Shown: positions 1 through 6,385, numbered from the stretch's first letter. The stretch: DNA of 8,511 bases from Pseudomonadota bacterium (GCA_023392205.1 JAEVZN010000119.1:1-8511), one strand, 5' to 3'. Notes: generated by a model from the letters alone, not told the origin. A program made the numbers and translations.

Positions 1-419
1 GCAGCGAAAGCCTGCGCCTGATCTGCGGCGCGCAGGCCTCGCAGGCGCGCGATGTCCGGCCCCTGAGCGCCTCTGCGCATACGGGCGGCGCCTGGCGCGC
101 CATGGTCAGCCGCTCGCATCTCGATCCGGCGACCGAAGCCTGGCTGAAGCGCTTCGAGACCGTCGAGCGCATGGATTGCGGCTCGTCGGTGAAGTTTTGC
201 CGCATTGCCGAGGGCCGTGCCGATGTCTATCCGCGGCTCGGACGCACGTCGGAATGGGATATTGCCGCCGGAGACGCCGTGCTCTGCGCGGCCGGCGGCG
301 CAGTGCGCACGCCGGAGGGCGATCCGGTGCTGTATGGGCAGGTCGCGCGGGCGCTCAAGGTGCCCTCTTTCGTCGCCTGGTGCAGCGACGCCGATGCGGA
401 GCGCTATACCAAAGCGTGA
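1..419 (+). CDS. cysQ: 3'(2'),5'-bisphosphate nucleotidase CysQ (3' end only)
   Basis: This is the C-terminal 138 residues of a reading frame that is already open at base 3 and ends at TGA 417-419; the start lies outside the window. The family is the Mg-dependent inositol-monophosphatase-like phosphatases. CysQ members dephosphorylate 3'-phosphoadenosine-5'-phosphate, a by-product of sulfate assimilation. The diagnostic block is GSSVKFCRIAEGRADVYPR followed by SEWDIAAGDAVLCAAGG (visible residues 60-98). The WD.AAG Asp at visible residue 86 is the C-terminal metal-binding residue of the family. The family is usually about 250-280 residues, so roughly half is missing. The ATG at 102 sits inside the conserved domain and is not the true start. 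The gene ends 9 bp before the stop of the opposing YHS-domain gene. Another inositol-phosphatase-family phosphatase is possible, but the order of motifs fits CysQ best. Confidence 0.85.
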   Translation, partial: SESLRLICGAQASQARDVRPLSASAHTGGAWRAMVSRSHLDPATEAWLKRFETVERMDCGSSVKFCRIAEGRADVYPRLGRTSEWDIAAGDAVLCAAGGAVRTPEGDPVLYGQVARALKVPSFVAWCSDADAERYTKA

Positions 420-428
420 GTCCACAGG

Positions 429-926
429 TCACGGCGTCAGGGACTTGCTGACCTGCGGCCAGCGTCCGTCGGCCTTGAGGATCGCGGCCTCGGGATCGCG
501 TTCGAAATCCTGCCGGGCTTCCGGCGAATAGAACAGGAACAGCCGCTGTTTGTGGATCGCCCAGAACTCCGGGTGGCCCGGCCGCGCGAGACCGCCCGCC
601 AGCGCCATCGGATCGTAGCCGCCATAGGCCGGGAGATAGACGCCCGGGTGCTTGGCGAAAGCCGCCCGGTTGCCCTCGTTGCGAAAGCGCCAGATAGCGC
701 CGGCATGATGAAGTTCCAGCGCATCCTGCCCGAGCCGCGGCTGCCGGTCGGTAAAATAGGCCACCGGATCGAAGCCATAGATCGCGAGGCCGGTCTGCCA
801 GTCGATGACCACCAATTCCGTGGTCGCGGCCCGCGCCTGCGGCAAATCTGGAGCGACACCCAAACCGGCGCCGCACAGGACCGCAAGAAGCGCGAGCGCG
901 CGGCGTTGACGGCGCAGTGTTGTCAT
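429..926 (-). CDS. Secreted YHS-domain protein
   Basis: A 165-residue protein. I chose the ATG at 926 because it gives a clean signal peptide (MTTLRRQRR, then a hydrophobic stretch, then ARA|A near residue 33) and has a purine-rich GGACGGA just upstream. The frame stays open to an ATG at 1142, but that extension would run through the opposing gene's start and its upstream region. The mature part matches the YHS-domain fold: YGFDPVAYFTD (residues 50-60), GAIWRFRNEGNRAAF (76-90), YLPAYGGYDPMAL (97-109), then FWAIHKQRLFLFY and a C-terminal WPQV. YHS domains are often linked to metal or copper handling, but in this variant the usual YGGYC-type cysteine is Asp105 and the mature protein has no cysteine, so metal binding should not be assumed. 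It is divergent from the EipA-family gene and convergent with cysQ. The specific function is unknown. Confidence 0.85.
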   Translation of the reverse strand: MTTLRRQRRALALLAVLCGAGLGVAPDLPQARAATTELVVIDWQTGLAIYGFDPVAYFTDRQPRLGQDALELHHAGAIWRFRNEGNRAAFAKHPGVYLPAYGGYDPMALAGGLARPGHPEFWAIHKQRLFLFYSPEARQDFERDPEAAILKADGRWPQVSKSLTP

Positions 927-952
927 GATTCCGTCCAACAAGTGTTCCGATT

Positions 953-977
953 CGGATGCTGTGTGATGCCGCATCCG
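953..977. promoter_or_regulatory. Inverted repeat in the divergent YHS/eipA intergenic region
   Basis: CGGATGC at 953-959 is the exact reverse complement of GCATCCG at 971-977, separated by 11 bases. It sits in the 105-bp gap between two divergent start codons (926 and 1032), where both promoters must lie. It could be an operator for a dimeric regulator, or a small hairpin in the 5' leader of either gene. I see no convincing -35/-10 pair, so no promoter is called. A single TTAA at 991-994 is half of a CtrA-type site, but there is no second TTAA at the required 7-base spacing. Confidence 0.35.
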
Positions 978-1031
978 CGTGAGCAAGCGGTTAAGGCGGC
1001 TGACGGACCTTTCATCGACATGGAGCACCCA

Positions 1032-1619
1032 ATGCGTTCGATATTGCGGATTCTGGCTGTAGCCGCGTGCGTTGCGGGCGCTAGCCATTCGGCGCCAGCC
1101 CAGCCCATTCCGCAACAGCCGCAGCAGCCAGCGCAGCAGCAATATTCATCCAACGAGATTCTGGATTCGGGCCACCGCTTCTTCGGATCGGTTTCGCGTG
1201 GACTGGCACAGGTCGTCGAGAAGGCTTTCAGCCAGTTCGGGCAGCCGAATGGCTATATCCTGGGCGAGGAAGCGGGCGGAGCCTTCGTGGCCGGACTGCG
1301 CTACGGGGAGGGCACGCTGTTCACCAAGAATGCCGGCGACCTGCGGGTGTTCTGGCAAGGCCCGTCGATCGGCTTCGATGCCGGCGGCGAAGGCGCGCGC
1401 ACCATGATGCTGGTGTATAATCTCCCGTCAACGGATGCGGTCTATAACCGCTTCGGCGGGATCGACGGCTCGGCCTATTTCATCGGCGGCTTCGGGATGA
1501 CCGCGCTCACTGCAAATAACGTCGTGGTGGTGCCAATTCGCTCCGGTGTCGGCCTGCGGCTGGGTGCCAATATCGGCTATCTGAAGTTTACCCCCAAGGC
1601 GACCTGGAATCCGTTCTAA
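1032..1619 (+). CDS. eipA: EipA-family periplasmic envelope protein (DUF1134)
   Basis: A 195-residue protein. The ATG at 1032 is preceded by GGAG at 1022-1025 with good spacing. An in-frame ATG at 1020 is the alternative, and the longer open frame back to 552 merely runs antisense to the YHS gene. A signal peptide covers about residues 1-23 (cleavage near APAQ), followed by a Gln/Pro-rich linker (24-37). The DUF1134 core follows: YSSNEIL (38-44), GYILGEEAGGAFVAGLRYGEG (74-94), FWQGPSIGFDAGG (107-119), IDGSAYFIGGFGMT (134-147) and RSGVGLRLGANIGYLKFT (160-177), ending in TWNPF. In Brucella, EipA is a periplasmic beta-barrel-like protein needed for envelope stress resistance and virulence, and its gene is reported to be activated by CtrA. 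The same cell-envelope role is inferred here from family membership. The family assignment is strong; use of the symbol rests on that homology. Confidence 0.88.
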   Translation: MRSILRILAVAACVAGASHSAPAQPIPQQPQQPAQQQYSSNEILDSGHRFFGSVSRGLAQVVEKAFSQFGQPNGYILGEEAGGAFVAGLRYGEGTLFTKNAGDLRVFWQGPSIGFDAGGEGARTMMLVYNLPSTDAVYNRFGGIDGSAYFIGGFGMTALTANNVVVVPIRSGVGLRLGANIGYLKFTPKATWNPF

Positions 1620-1658
1620 TCTTTTCTTGTGCCGGCAAAATTGCTTTCCCGCCGGGCG

Positions 1659-1684
1659 GCACCCGGTTTAGGTTAAACGGGTGC
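1659..1684 (+). terminator. Stem-loop after eipA, possible terminator without a U-tract
   Basis: GCACCCG/CGGGTGC plus TTTA/TAAA form an 11-bp stem with a single bulged G (1666) and the loop GGT (1671-1673). It begins 40 bases after the eipA stop and ends 64 bases before the next start. No run of T follows, so it is not a classic intrinsic terminator. It may act as a weak terminator, an mRNA 3'-end stabiliser, or a protein-binding palindrome upstream of the coiled-coil gene. A 7-bp tandem repeat (GCTGGCA twice, 1685-1698) follows directly. The rest of the 129-bp gap shows nothing else I can name. Confidence 0.4.
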
Positions 1685-1748
1685 GCTGGCAGCTGGCATT
1701 GCTGTCGTTGCATTCCACTTTCGCGCCTGGTGGTCGGAGTAAGCCGTC

Positions 1749-3038
1749 ATGATTGAGCCGGCCATGTATCTGGGCATCGGCTTCCTGGTCGCGAGCCTGC
1801 TGGGGCTCATTTTCCTGCCGCTGGTGCATGCGCGGGCTGTGCGGCTGACCATGCGGCGGATGGAGGCCGCGACCCCTCTCTCGATGGCCGAGATCCAGGC
1901 CGACAAGGACCAGTTGCGCGCGGAATTCGCGATGTCCACCCGGCGTCTCGAGATGAGCGTCGATCAGCTCAAAACCAAGACCACCAGCCAGCTGGCCGAG
2001 ATCGGCAAGAAATCCGACGTCATCAATCGCCTGAAGGTCGAACTCGGCGAGAAATCCGCCACCATCTTTGCGCTCGAAGCGCGCGAGCGGGCGCTGCGCG
2101 ACCAGATGAAGGCGACCGAAGACGAACTCTCGGTGAAGACGCTGGCCCTGCACGAGGCCGAACGCAGCCTGTCCGACAAGCAGTCCGATATGCAGCGGAT
2201 GACCTCCGAACTTGGAGAAAAGACGTCCATCGGCGACAGCCAGCGGATCGAACTGGTCTCCCTGAAGACGCAGATCGACGCGCTGAAACTGCGGATCGGC
2301 GATTACGAGCAGGAAATCAAGAAGATCGAAGACCGGCTCGACAAGGAGCGCATCGAATCCGGCAAGGCGACCAGGGAGCTTGAGGAAGAACGCGGCAAGG
2401 TCGAAAATCTTGGCAACCGCGTGGCCCAGCTCGAACAGCAATTGGTGGCGCAGACGACCGAAGCCGAGATGCTTGGCAAGCGGGCCACCGAGCTGGATAC
2501 ACGCGTCGCCGAACAGGGACGGCTTCTGGTCGAACGCGATTATGAATGTGACCGGTTGCGCGCCGAACTCGAGAATGCGCGGCGGCTGGCCTTCCATTTG
2601 CGCGAGGAAATTGCCTCCGGCAATTCCCAGCATCGCGACTCGGTCAATTCCCTGACCGACGAAAAGGAATTGCTGCAAAAGGAACTCGAACTCGCCAATA
2701 CCGAGCGCAGCAAGCTGCATGCCGAACTCGCCTCGATGAAGCGCGAGGCGGAATCGAGCTGGGCGGCCGAACGTGTGGAGAATGCATTGCTGCGCGAACG
2801 CATCAACGACGTGGCAGCGGAAGTGGCGAAGCTTGCCGTGGTACTGGAAGGCCCCAATTCGCCGATCGAGGCGATCCTGGCATCCGACACGCCCTCCCTG
2901 CACAAAGGCGCCAACGGATCGCCCGCGAATGGCGGGGCCAATGGCGACATGGCCGGAAACGACATGGCCAAGGGCAATCTCGCCGATCGCATGCGCGCGC
3001 TGCAAAACCGCGCATCGCGGTTGCCAACCGCAAGCTGA
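1749..3038 (+). CDS. Membrane-anchored coiled-coil protein of unknown function
   Basis: A 429-residue protein starting at ATG 1749, with GGAG at 1736-1739 as a plausible ribosome binding site. One N-terminal hydrophobic helix (about residues 7-26) is followed by basic residues (HARAVRLTMRR), so the body should face the cytoplasm. Residues about 46-365 are a nearly unbroken heptad-rich, charged coiled coil (ELGEK, LEARERALRDQ, LEEERGKVENLGNRVAQLEQQ). The next 40 or so residues are a flexible Gly/Asn/Ala/Asp-rich linker (NGSPANGGANGDMAGNDMAKGN), and a short amphipathic tail LADRMRALQNRASR closes the protein. I recall similar proteins from Bradyrhizobium and relatives annotated only as hypothetical. 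The architecture resembles structural or scaffolding membrane proteins, but no enzymatic motif is visible and no function should be assigned. The gene lies between eipA and a DUF2927 gene, all on the same strand but with gaps of 129 and 111 bp, so a single operon is uncertain. Confidence 0.85.
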   Translation: MIEPAMYLGIGFLVASLLGLIFLPLVHARAVRLTMRRMEAATPLSMAEIQADKDQLRAEFAMSTRRLEMSVDQLKTKTTSQLAEIGKKSDVINRLKVELGEKSATIFALEARERALRDQMKATEDELSVKTLALHEAERSLSDKQSDMQRMTSELGEKTSIGDSQRIELVSLKTQIDALKLRIGDYEQEIKKIEDRLDKERIESGKATRELEEERGKVENLGNRVAQLEQQLVAQTTEAEMLGKRATELDTRVAEQGRLLVERDYECDRLRAELENARRLAFHLREEIASGNSQHRDSVNSLTDEKELLQKELELANTERSKLHAELASMKREAESSWAAERVENALLRERINDVAAEVAKLAVVLEGPNSPIEAILASDTPSLHKGANGSPANGGANGDMAGNDMAKGNLADRMRALQNRASRLPTAS

Positions 3039-3050
3039 CACGCTGTCGAG

Positions 3051-3097
3051 CGCATCCGGACCTTACCCCGCACGCCATACCCTTTTCGCATCCGGAC
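3051..3097. repeat. Pair of 11-bp direct repeats between the coiled-coil and DUF2927 genes
   Basis: CGCATCCGGAC occurs at 3051-3061 and again at 3087-3097, 36 bp apart, inside the 111-bp gap before the DUF2927 gene. Each copy contains the palindrome TCCGGA. The spacing is compatible with two protein sites in a promoter region, but in DNA this GC-rich it may be chance. No promoter hexamers or terminator are obvious in the gap. Confidence 0.3.
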
Positions 3098-3149
3098 GGC
3101 CGACCTAGATCAATCATCCGCGGCCCGGCGCGGGGCCGGAGCCTCCTGA

Positions 3150-4028
3150 ATGAGCAGAACTGCCACCGCACATTTTGCCGCCTGCTTCAGCCGCCTGACT
3201 GCGGGATTGCGCGTCGTGCTGCCGGTCCTGCTGCTGGCGGCCGGACTGGTCGTGAATGGTGGCGGGCTCGATTCCGCGGCAAAGGCCGCGCCTGCGCAAA
3301 AGCGCAATACCGACATTCCCGATATCGTCGAACGCAAAGCGGCCGAGCGCACGAGCTTCACCGATGCCGAAATCATCGACGGATTTTTTCGCATCGTATT
3401 CGGCGCCGAATTCCATGTCGCCGGCCGCGTCGATCGCATCCGTAAATACGAAGTCCCCGTGCGCGTCTTTGTCGACAGTCGTGCGAAGCCCGACCGTCGC
3501 GCGCAACTGGCCGCCGTCGTGGTCGACATCAAGTCGAAGGTGCAGCATCTCGACATCGCGATGGTGGAGCGGCGCAAGGACGCAAATGTCTCGGTGACGC
3601 TGGTGCGCGACCGCGACATCGAACGAACCATCGAAAAGTTCTATGGCCGCGAGCAGGCGGAACGGATCGTGCAGTCGCTGGAGCCGCAATGCCTGTCGGG
3701 CTTTCGCAAGGACGAATTGTTCCGCATCACAAATTCCGACGTGATCGTGGTGGTGGATGCCGGCGACTTCATCTTCTTCGATTGCATGTACGAGGAATTG
3801 CTGCAGGCGCTGGGGCCCATCAACGACGACGACGACCTGCCCTGGACCATGTTCAACGACGAGGTGCAGATGGGGTTTTTCGGGGTCTACGATCAGTTTC
3901 TGCTCAACCTGCTCTACGATCCGCGCATCCGCGCCGGCATGACCAAGGATCAGGTGCGCGCATTGCTGCCCGCGATCCTGCCCGATGTTCGGGCCTGGAT
4001 CGCCAAAGTGAATAATCTGCCGAAGTGA
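3150..4028 (+). CDS. Exported DUF2927 domain protein
   Basis: A 292-residue protein; the ATG at 3150 has GGAG at 3138-3141. The N-terminus has a hydrophobic segment (about residues 19-36, LRVVLPVLLLAAGLVV) ending near AKAA, consistent with a signal peptide or anchor. The remainder fits DUF2927: a variable first half (FTDAEIIDGFFRIVFGAEFHV, EVPVRVFV, DANVSVTLV), then Cys181, and a conserved block DCMYEELLQALGPINDDDDL (211-230) followed by MFNDEVQMGFFGVYDQFLLNLLYDPRIRAGM (234-264). Cys181 and Cys212 could form a disulfide outside the cytoplasm. The EE and the run of four Asp (226-229) look like a metal- or ligand-binding site, but that is inference; the family has no function I know of. The stop lies 6 bp from the stop of the opposing hydrolase gene, with no terminator between them. 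Confidence 0.85.
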   Translation: MSRTATAHFAACFSRLTAGLRVVLPVLLLAAGLVVNGGGLDSAAKAAPAQKRNTDIPDIVERKAAERTSFTDAEIIDGFFRIVFGAEFHVAGRVDRIRKYEVPVRVFVDSRAKPDRRAQLAAVVVDIKSKVQHLDIAMVERRKDANVSVTLVRDRDIERTIEKFYGREQAERIVQSLEPQCLSGFRKDELFRITNSDVIVVVDAGDFIFFDCMYEELLQALGPINDDDDLPWTMFNDEVQMGFFGVYDQFLLNLLYDPRIRAGMTKDQVRALLPAILPDVRAWIAKVNNLPK

Positions 4029-4034
4029 ACCGGA

Positions 4035-4823
4035 TTACAGGCCGCGCAGCCATTCGATGATGGTGCCGCGCGACTGGAACGGCGTGCTCAGATGCATGCT
4101 GGGTGTCACCATGTATTTGCTCTTGGGGTGGCGCGTTCCCTTGCCGAAAGCGTAGTTCTTGCCGTGCAGGACAATCGGATCGGCAATGCCGGCGATCCAC
4201 AGGAACGGCACCGCGCCCATGGCGGCGGCATTGCGCGGCATCACCGCAGGCCCGTCCGGATCGAACATGCTGAGATAGACATAGGGCGTGGCGGTCACCG
4301 AAAACGGAATGCCCTGCGCCAGATCGGGAAACGACACGCGCACGTCACCCCGCCCCTGCGCGATCAGGCCTTTGGCGCGCTTGATCGCACCGCCGGTGCG
4401 CGCACGCAGCGCCCAGGCCTCCGGCATATGCCCCGGCGCCAGCGCCACCACCGCGAACAGGTCCGGCCGCCGCGCCGCATAGCCGATCGCCGCATTGGCA
4501 CCGAGGCTGTGACCGATCACCGCAATATTCTTCGCACCGCCGGCGCGCAGCCGCTCGGCGGCGGCATCGATTTCCAGCATCGCCTGATCGTAGGTCGCGT
4601 CATAGATGCGCCGCGCGGACCACGGCATTTCCGGCGCCTCGACCAGCGCACCTTCGCGGCGCAGGGCCTCGTTCAGTCCTTCGATCATGGAGGTCGGCGT
4701 GCCGCCCTTGCCGTGCAACAGCACGATACCGAGGCCTGTGAGCGTGCGCGCTTCGGCAACCGACATGCCGAAACCCGCGCCGCCCAGCAGAAACATGACG
4801 ATCAGGCGGATGAAAGCCGGCAT
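4035..4823 (-). CDS. Exported alpha/beta hydrolase
   Basis: A 262-residue protein with an N-terminal signal peptide (about residues 1-25, cleavage near AEA|R), so it probably acts in the periplasm. The alpha/beta-hydrolase fold is supported by LLHGKGGTP (35-43, oxyanion region), the nucleophile elbow GHSLG (104-108, Ser106), and candidates for the rest of the triad: Asp215 in GIADPI and His244 in PSMHLS. The set is complete and in the expected order and spacing, so the enzyme should be an active esterase, lipase or related hydrolase; the substrate cannot be read from sequence. No strong Shine-Dalgarno sequence precedes the ATG at 4823 (only AAGGCAAG), so the start is a little uncertain; no better in-frame start is visible. 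It lies downstream of the liv operon on the same strand, 109 bp after the livF stop, and might receive read-through or have its own promoter. Confidence 0.85.
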   Translation of the reverse strand: MPAFIRLIVMFLLGGAGFGMSVAEARTLTGLGIVLLHGKGGTPTSMIEGLNEALRREGALVEAPEMPWSARRIYDATYDQAMLEIDAAAERLRAGGAKNIAVIGHSLGANAAIGYAARRPDLFAVVALAPGHMPEAWALRARTGGAIKRAKGLIAQGRGDVRVSFPDLAQGIPFSVTATPYVYLSMFDPDGPAVMPRNAAAMGAVPFLWIAGIADPIVLHGKNYAFGKGTRHPKSKYMVTPSMHLSTPFQSRGTIIEWLRGL

Positions 4824-4875
4824 TGCGCGCTTGCCTTGTTCGAATCGCTCTCATCATAGGCAGCGCGGCCCTCCA

Positions 4876-4910
4876 CTGCGACCCGTGCCGCACGGGGGAT
4901 TTCGTCGCAG
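4876..4910 (-). terminator. Nested hairpin downstream of livF, possible operon terminator
   Basis: An outer 7-bp stem (CTGCGAC 4876-4882 with GTCGCAG 4904-4910) encloses an inner hairpin (CCGTG 4883-4887 with CACGG 4891-4895, 3-base loop), with an 8-base bulge on one side. It lies in the 109-bp gap between the livF stop and the hydrolase start, where a terminator for the transporter operon would be expected. There is no T-run on the minus-strand transcript, so termination here is not assured. It could instead be a processing or stabilising structure, or part of the hydrolase leader. Confidence 0.35.
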
Positions 4911-4932
4911 CAGGGGCTTGCGCAGCACCGCC

Positions 4933-5637
4933 TTATTCGGCGACGCCGATCAGCCTGGTGAGCCGTTCCGGATCGTCGCGCAGATCGGCGGACGGCCCGT
5001 CATAGACGATCCGGCCGCGATCCATCACCACCGTGCGCGGCGAAAACGCCAGCGCCACGCGGCTGTTCTGCTCGACGAGCACGATGGTCAGCGCGCCCTC
5101 GTCGCGAAGCTTGCCGAGCACGTCGGCCAGCGTCTCGACCAGCACCGGCGCAAGGCCCTCGGTCGGCTCGTCCATCAGCAGGACCGACGGATTGGTCATC
5201 AGCGCACGTGCAATGGACAGCATCTGCTGTTCGCCGCCCGACAATTGGTTGCCCATATTACCAAGCCGTTCGCTGAGCCGCGGGAACAGCGCAAAGATTC
5301 GCTCCTCGTTCCAGTATCCGCTGCGCTTGGCAATATCGAGATTCTCGCGCACCGAGAGCGAGGGAAAGATCTCGCGCTCCTGCGGCACGAATCCCAGACC
5401 GTTCAGCGCGCGCTGATAGGACGGCAGCGCCGTAATCGGCTCGTCGCCGAGCAACACCTCGCCGCCCTGCATGGTGGTGTGGCCCATGGCGGTGACCAGC
5501 AATGTGGTCTTGCCGACGCCGTTGCGCCCGATGATCGAGAGCGCCTCGCCGGGCTTGAGCGAAAGGTCGATATTCTCCAGCACGGCGGTGTCGCCATAGC
5601 CGGCCGAAACGTTTTTCCAGGCGAGCGATTTAGCCAT
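4933..5637 (-). CDS. livF: HAAT-family ABC transporter ATP-binding protein LivF
   Basis: A 234-residue cytoplasmic ATPase, the usual LivF length. It is one of the two nucleotide-binding subunits of a branched-chain-amino-acid-type importer. Visible motifs: Walker A GRNGVGKTT (37-45), the signature LSGGEQQ (132-138), and Walker B VLLMDEP (152-158) with catalytic Glu157. The switch position reads LVEQN with Gln190 in place of the usual His; this is the normal LivF pattern, not a defect. I chose the ATG at 5637 (MAKSLAW); it overlaps the livG end by 8 nt, with a short AGG at 5644-5646 upstream. The frame stays open up to 5934, but that extra part only shadows livG. It is the last gene of the operon. 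Branched-chain amino acids are the default substrate guess; related transporters also move amides, urea or aromatic compounds. Confidence 0.93.
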   Translation of the reverse strand: MAKSLAWKNVSAGYGDTAVLENIDLSLKPGEALSIIGRNGVGKTTLLVTAMGHTTMQGGEVLLGDEPITALPSYQRALNGLGFVPQEREIFPSLSVRENLDIAKRSGYWNEERIFALFPRLSERLGNMGNQLSGGEQQMLSIARALMTNPSVLLMDEPTEGLAPVLVETLADVLGKLRDEGALTIVLVEQNSRVALAFSPRTVVMDRGRIVYDGPSADLRDDPERLTRLIGVAE

Positions 5638-6385
5638 GGGTCGCCTGTCCAAGATACACGGCGCGCACGTCGCTGTTGGCGCCGATCTCCTTCGGCGTAC
5701 CTTCGGCGAAGATGCGTCCGCCGACCAGCACCGTGATTCGTTCGGCGAAGCGGAAGACCAGATCCATGTCGTGCTCGATGATGAGAACGGCGATGTCCTT
5801 GGGCAAGGCCGCAATCGCATCGAGAATGATATGGCTCTCCGCACTCGGGACGCCGGCGGCGGGTTCGTCGAGCAGCAGCACTTTCGGCGCAAGGCCGAGC
5901 GCAATCGCGATCTCGACCAGACGCTGGCGTCCATAGGGCAGTTCCGAAATCTTGTGCCCGGCCACGTCCTGCAACTTGAGCGCCTCCAGCAGGCTCATCG
6001 CGGCATCGATCACGTCGCGGCGATGCCCGGCAGGCTGGAACATGCAGGGCGCGGCGCCGAGTTGCTCGGCAACGGGGATATAGACGTTTTCCAGTACCGT
6101 CAGGCCGCGAAACAGCCGGTTGATCTGGAAGGTGCGCGCGATGCCGCGCTTGACCCGCTCCGATTGCGCAACCTCGGTGACATCGTCGCCGTTCAGGAAC
6201 ACGCGCCCCTGGGTCGGTGTGAGCACGCCGGTCATCAGATTGACGAAGGTGGTCTTGCCCGCCCCGTTCGGCCCGATCAGTGCATGGCGCGCGCCGCGCT
6301 CCAGCGAAAAGTTGATGTCCTTGGCAGCGACCAACGCGCCGAATTGCTTGCCGACCCCGCGGGCCTCCAGGATCGCCGTGCTCAT
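5630..6385 (-). CDS. livG: HAAT-family ABC transporter ATP-binding protein LivG
   Basis: A 251-residue cytoplasmic ATPase, the partner of LivF. Visible motifs: Walker A GPNGAGKTT (38-46), ARTFQ Q-loop (83-87), the LivG-type degenerate signature LPYGRQR (149-155), Walker B VLLLDEP (169-175) and the switch IIEHDMD with His205. The C-terminal VGGRIFAEGTPKEI...VRAVYLG is typical of LivG. LivG therefore carries the switch histidine that LivF lacks, while LivF has the canonical LSGGE signature, so the two are expected to work as an asymmetric pair. The start ATG overlaps the livM stop as ATGA (6382-6385), implying translational coupling; a loosely spaced AGGAA lies at 6398-6402. The 3' end overlaps livF by 8 nt. 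The long open frame on the opposite strand here is only a shadow. Confidence 0.94.
   Translation of the reverse strand: MSTAILEARGVGKQFGALVAAKDINFSLERGARHALIGPNGAGKTTFVNLMTGVLTPTQGRVFLNGDDVTEVAQSERVKRGIARTFQINRLFRGLTVLENVYIPVAEQLGAAPCMFQPAGHRRDVIDAAMSLLEALKLQDVAGHKISELPYGRQRLVEIAIALGLAPKVLLLDEPAAGVPSAESHIILDAIAALPKDIAVLIIEHDMDLVFRFAERITVLVGGRIFAEGTPKEIGANSDVRAVYLGQATHG

Noticed and set aside
985..1000. TTAA at 991-994 as a CtrA-binding site for eipA.
   Set aside because: Only one half-site is present; no second TTAA occurs at the 7-base spacing, so it is not supported.
552..1031. An N-terminal extension of the EipA frame back to an ATG at 552.
   Set aside because: It is antisense to the YHS gene in the same codon register and would hide the obvious signal peptide at 1032.
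927..1142. An N-terminal extension of the YHS frame up to an ATG at 1142.
   Set aside because: It would run through the divergent promoter region and the EipA start, and the signal peptide begins at 926.
1668..3041. A 457-codon minus-strand open frame covering the whole coiled-coil gene.
   Set aside because: It shares codon boundaries with the sense gene, so its stops would need TTA, CTA or TCA codons in the sense strand, which are rare in this GC-rich genome. The translation is low-complexity and matches no family I recognise, while the sense protein has a clear architecture and a ribosome binding site.
4092..4859. Plus-strand open frames opposite the hydrolase and the liv genes (for example 4092-4859, 4606-5736, 5636-6511).
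   Set aside because: All are His/Arg/Gln-rich shadow translations of well-supported genes on the other strand.
5010..5070. LivF switch-region Gln instead of His considered as a damaged ATPase.
   Set aside because: LVEQN is the normal sequence at this position in LivF proteins.
5638..5934. An upstream extension of livF.
   Set aside because: It only shadows livG; family alignment and the 8-nt overlap support the start at 5637.
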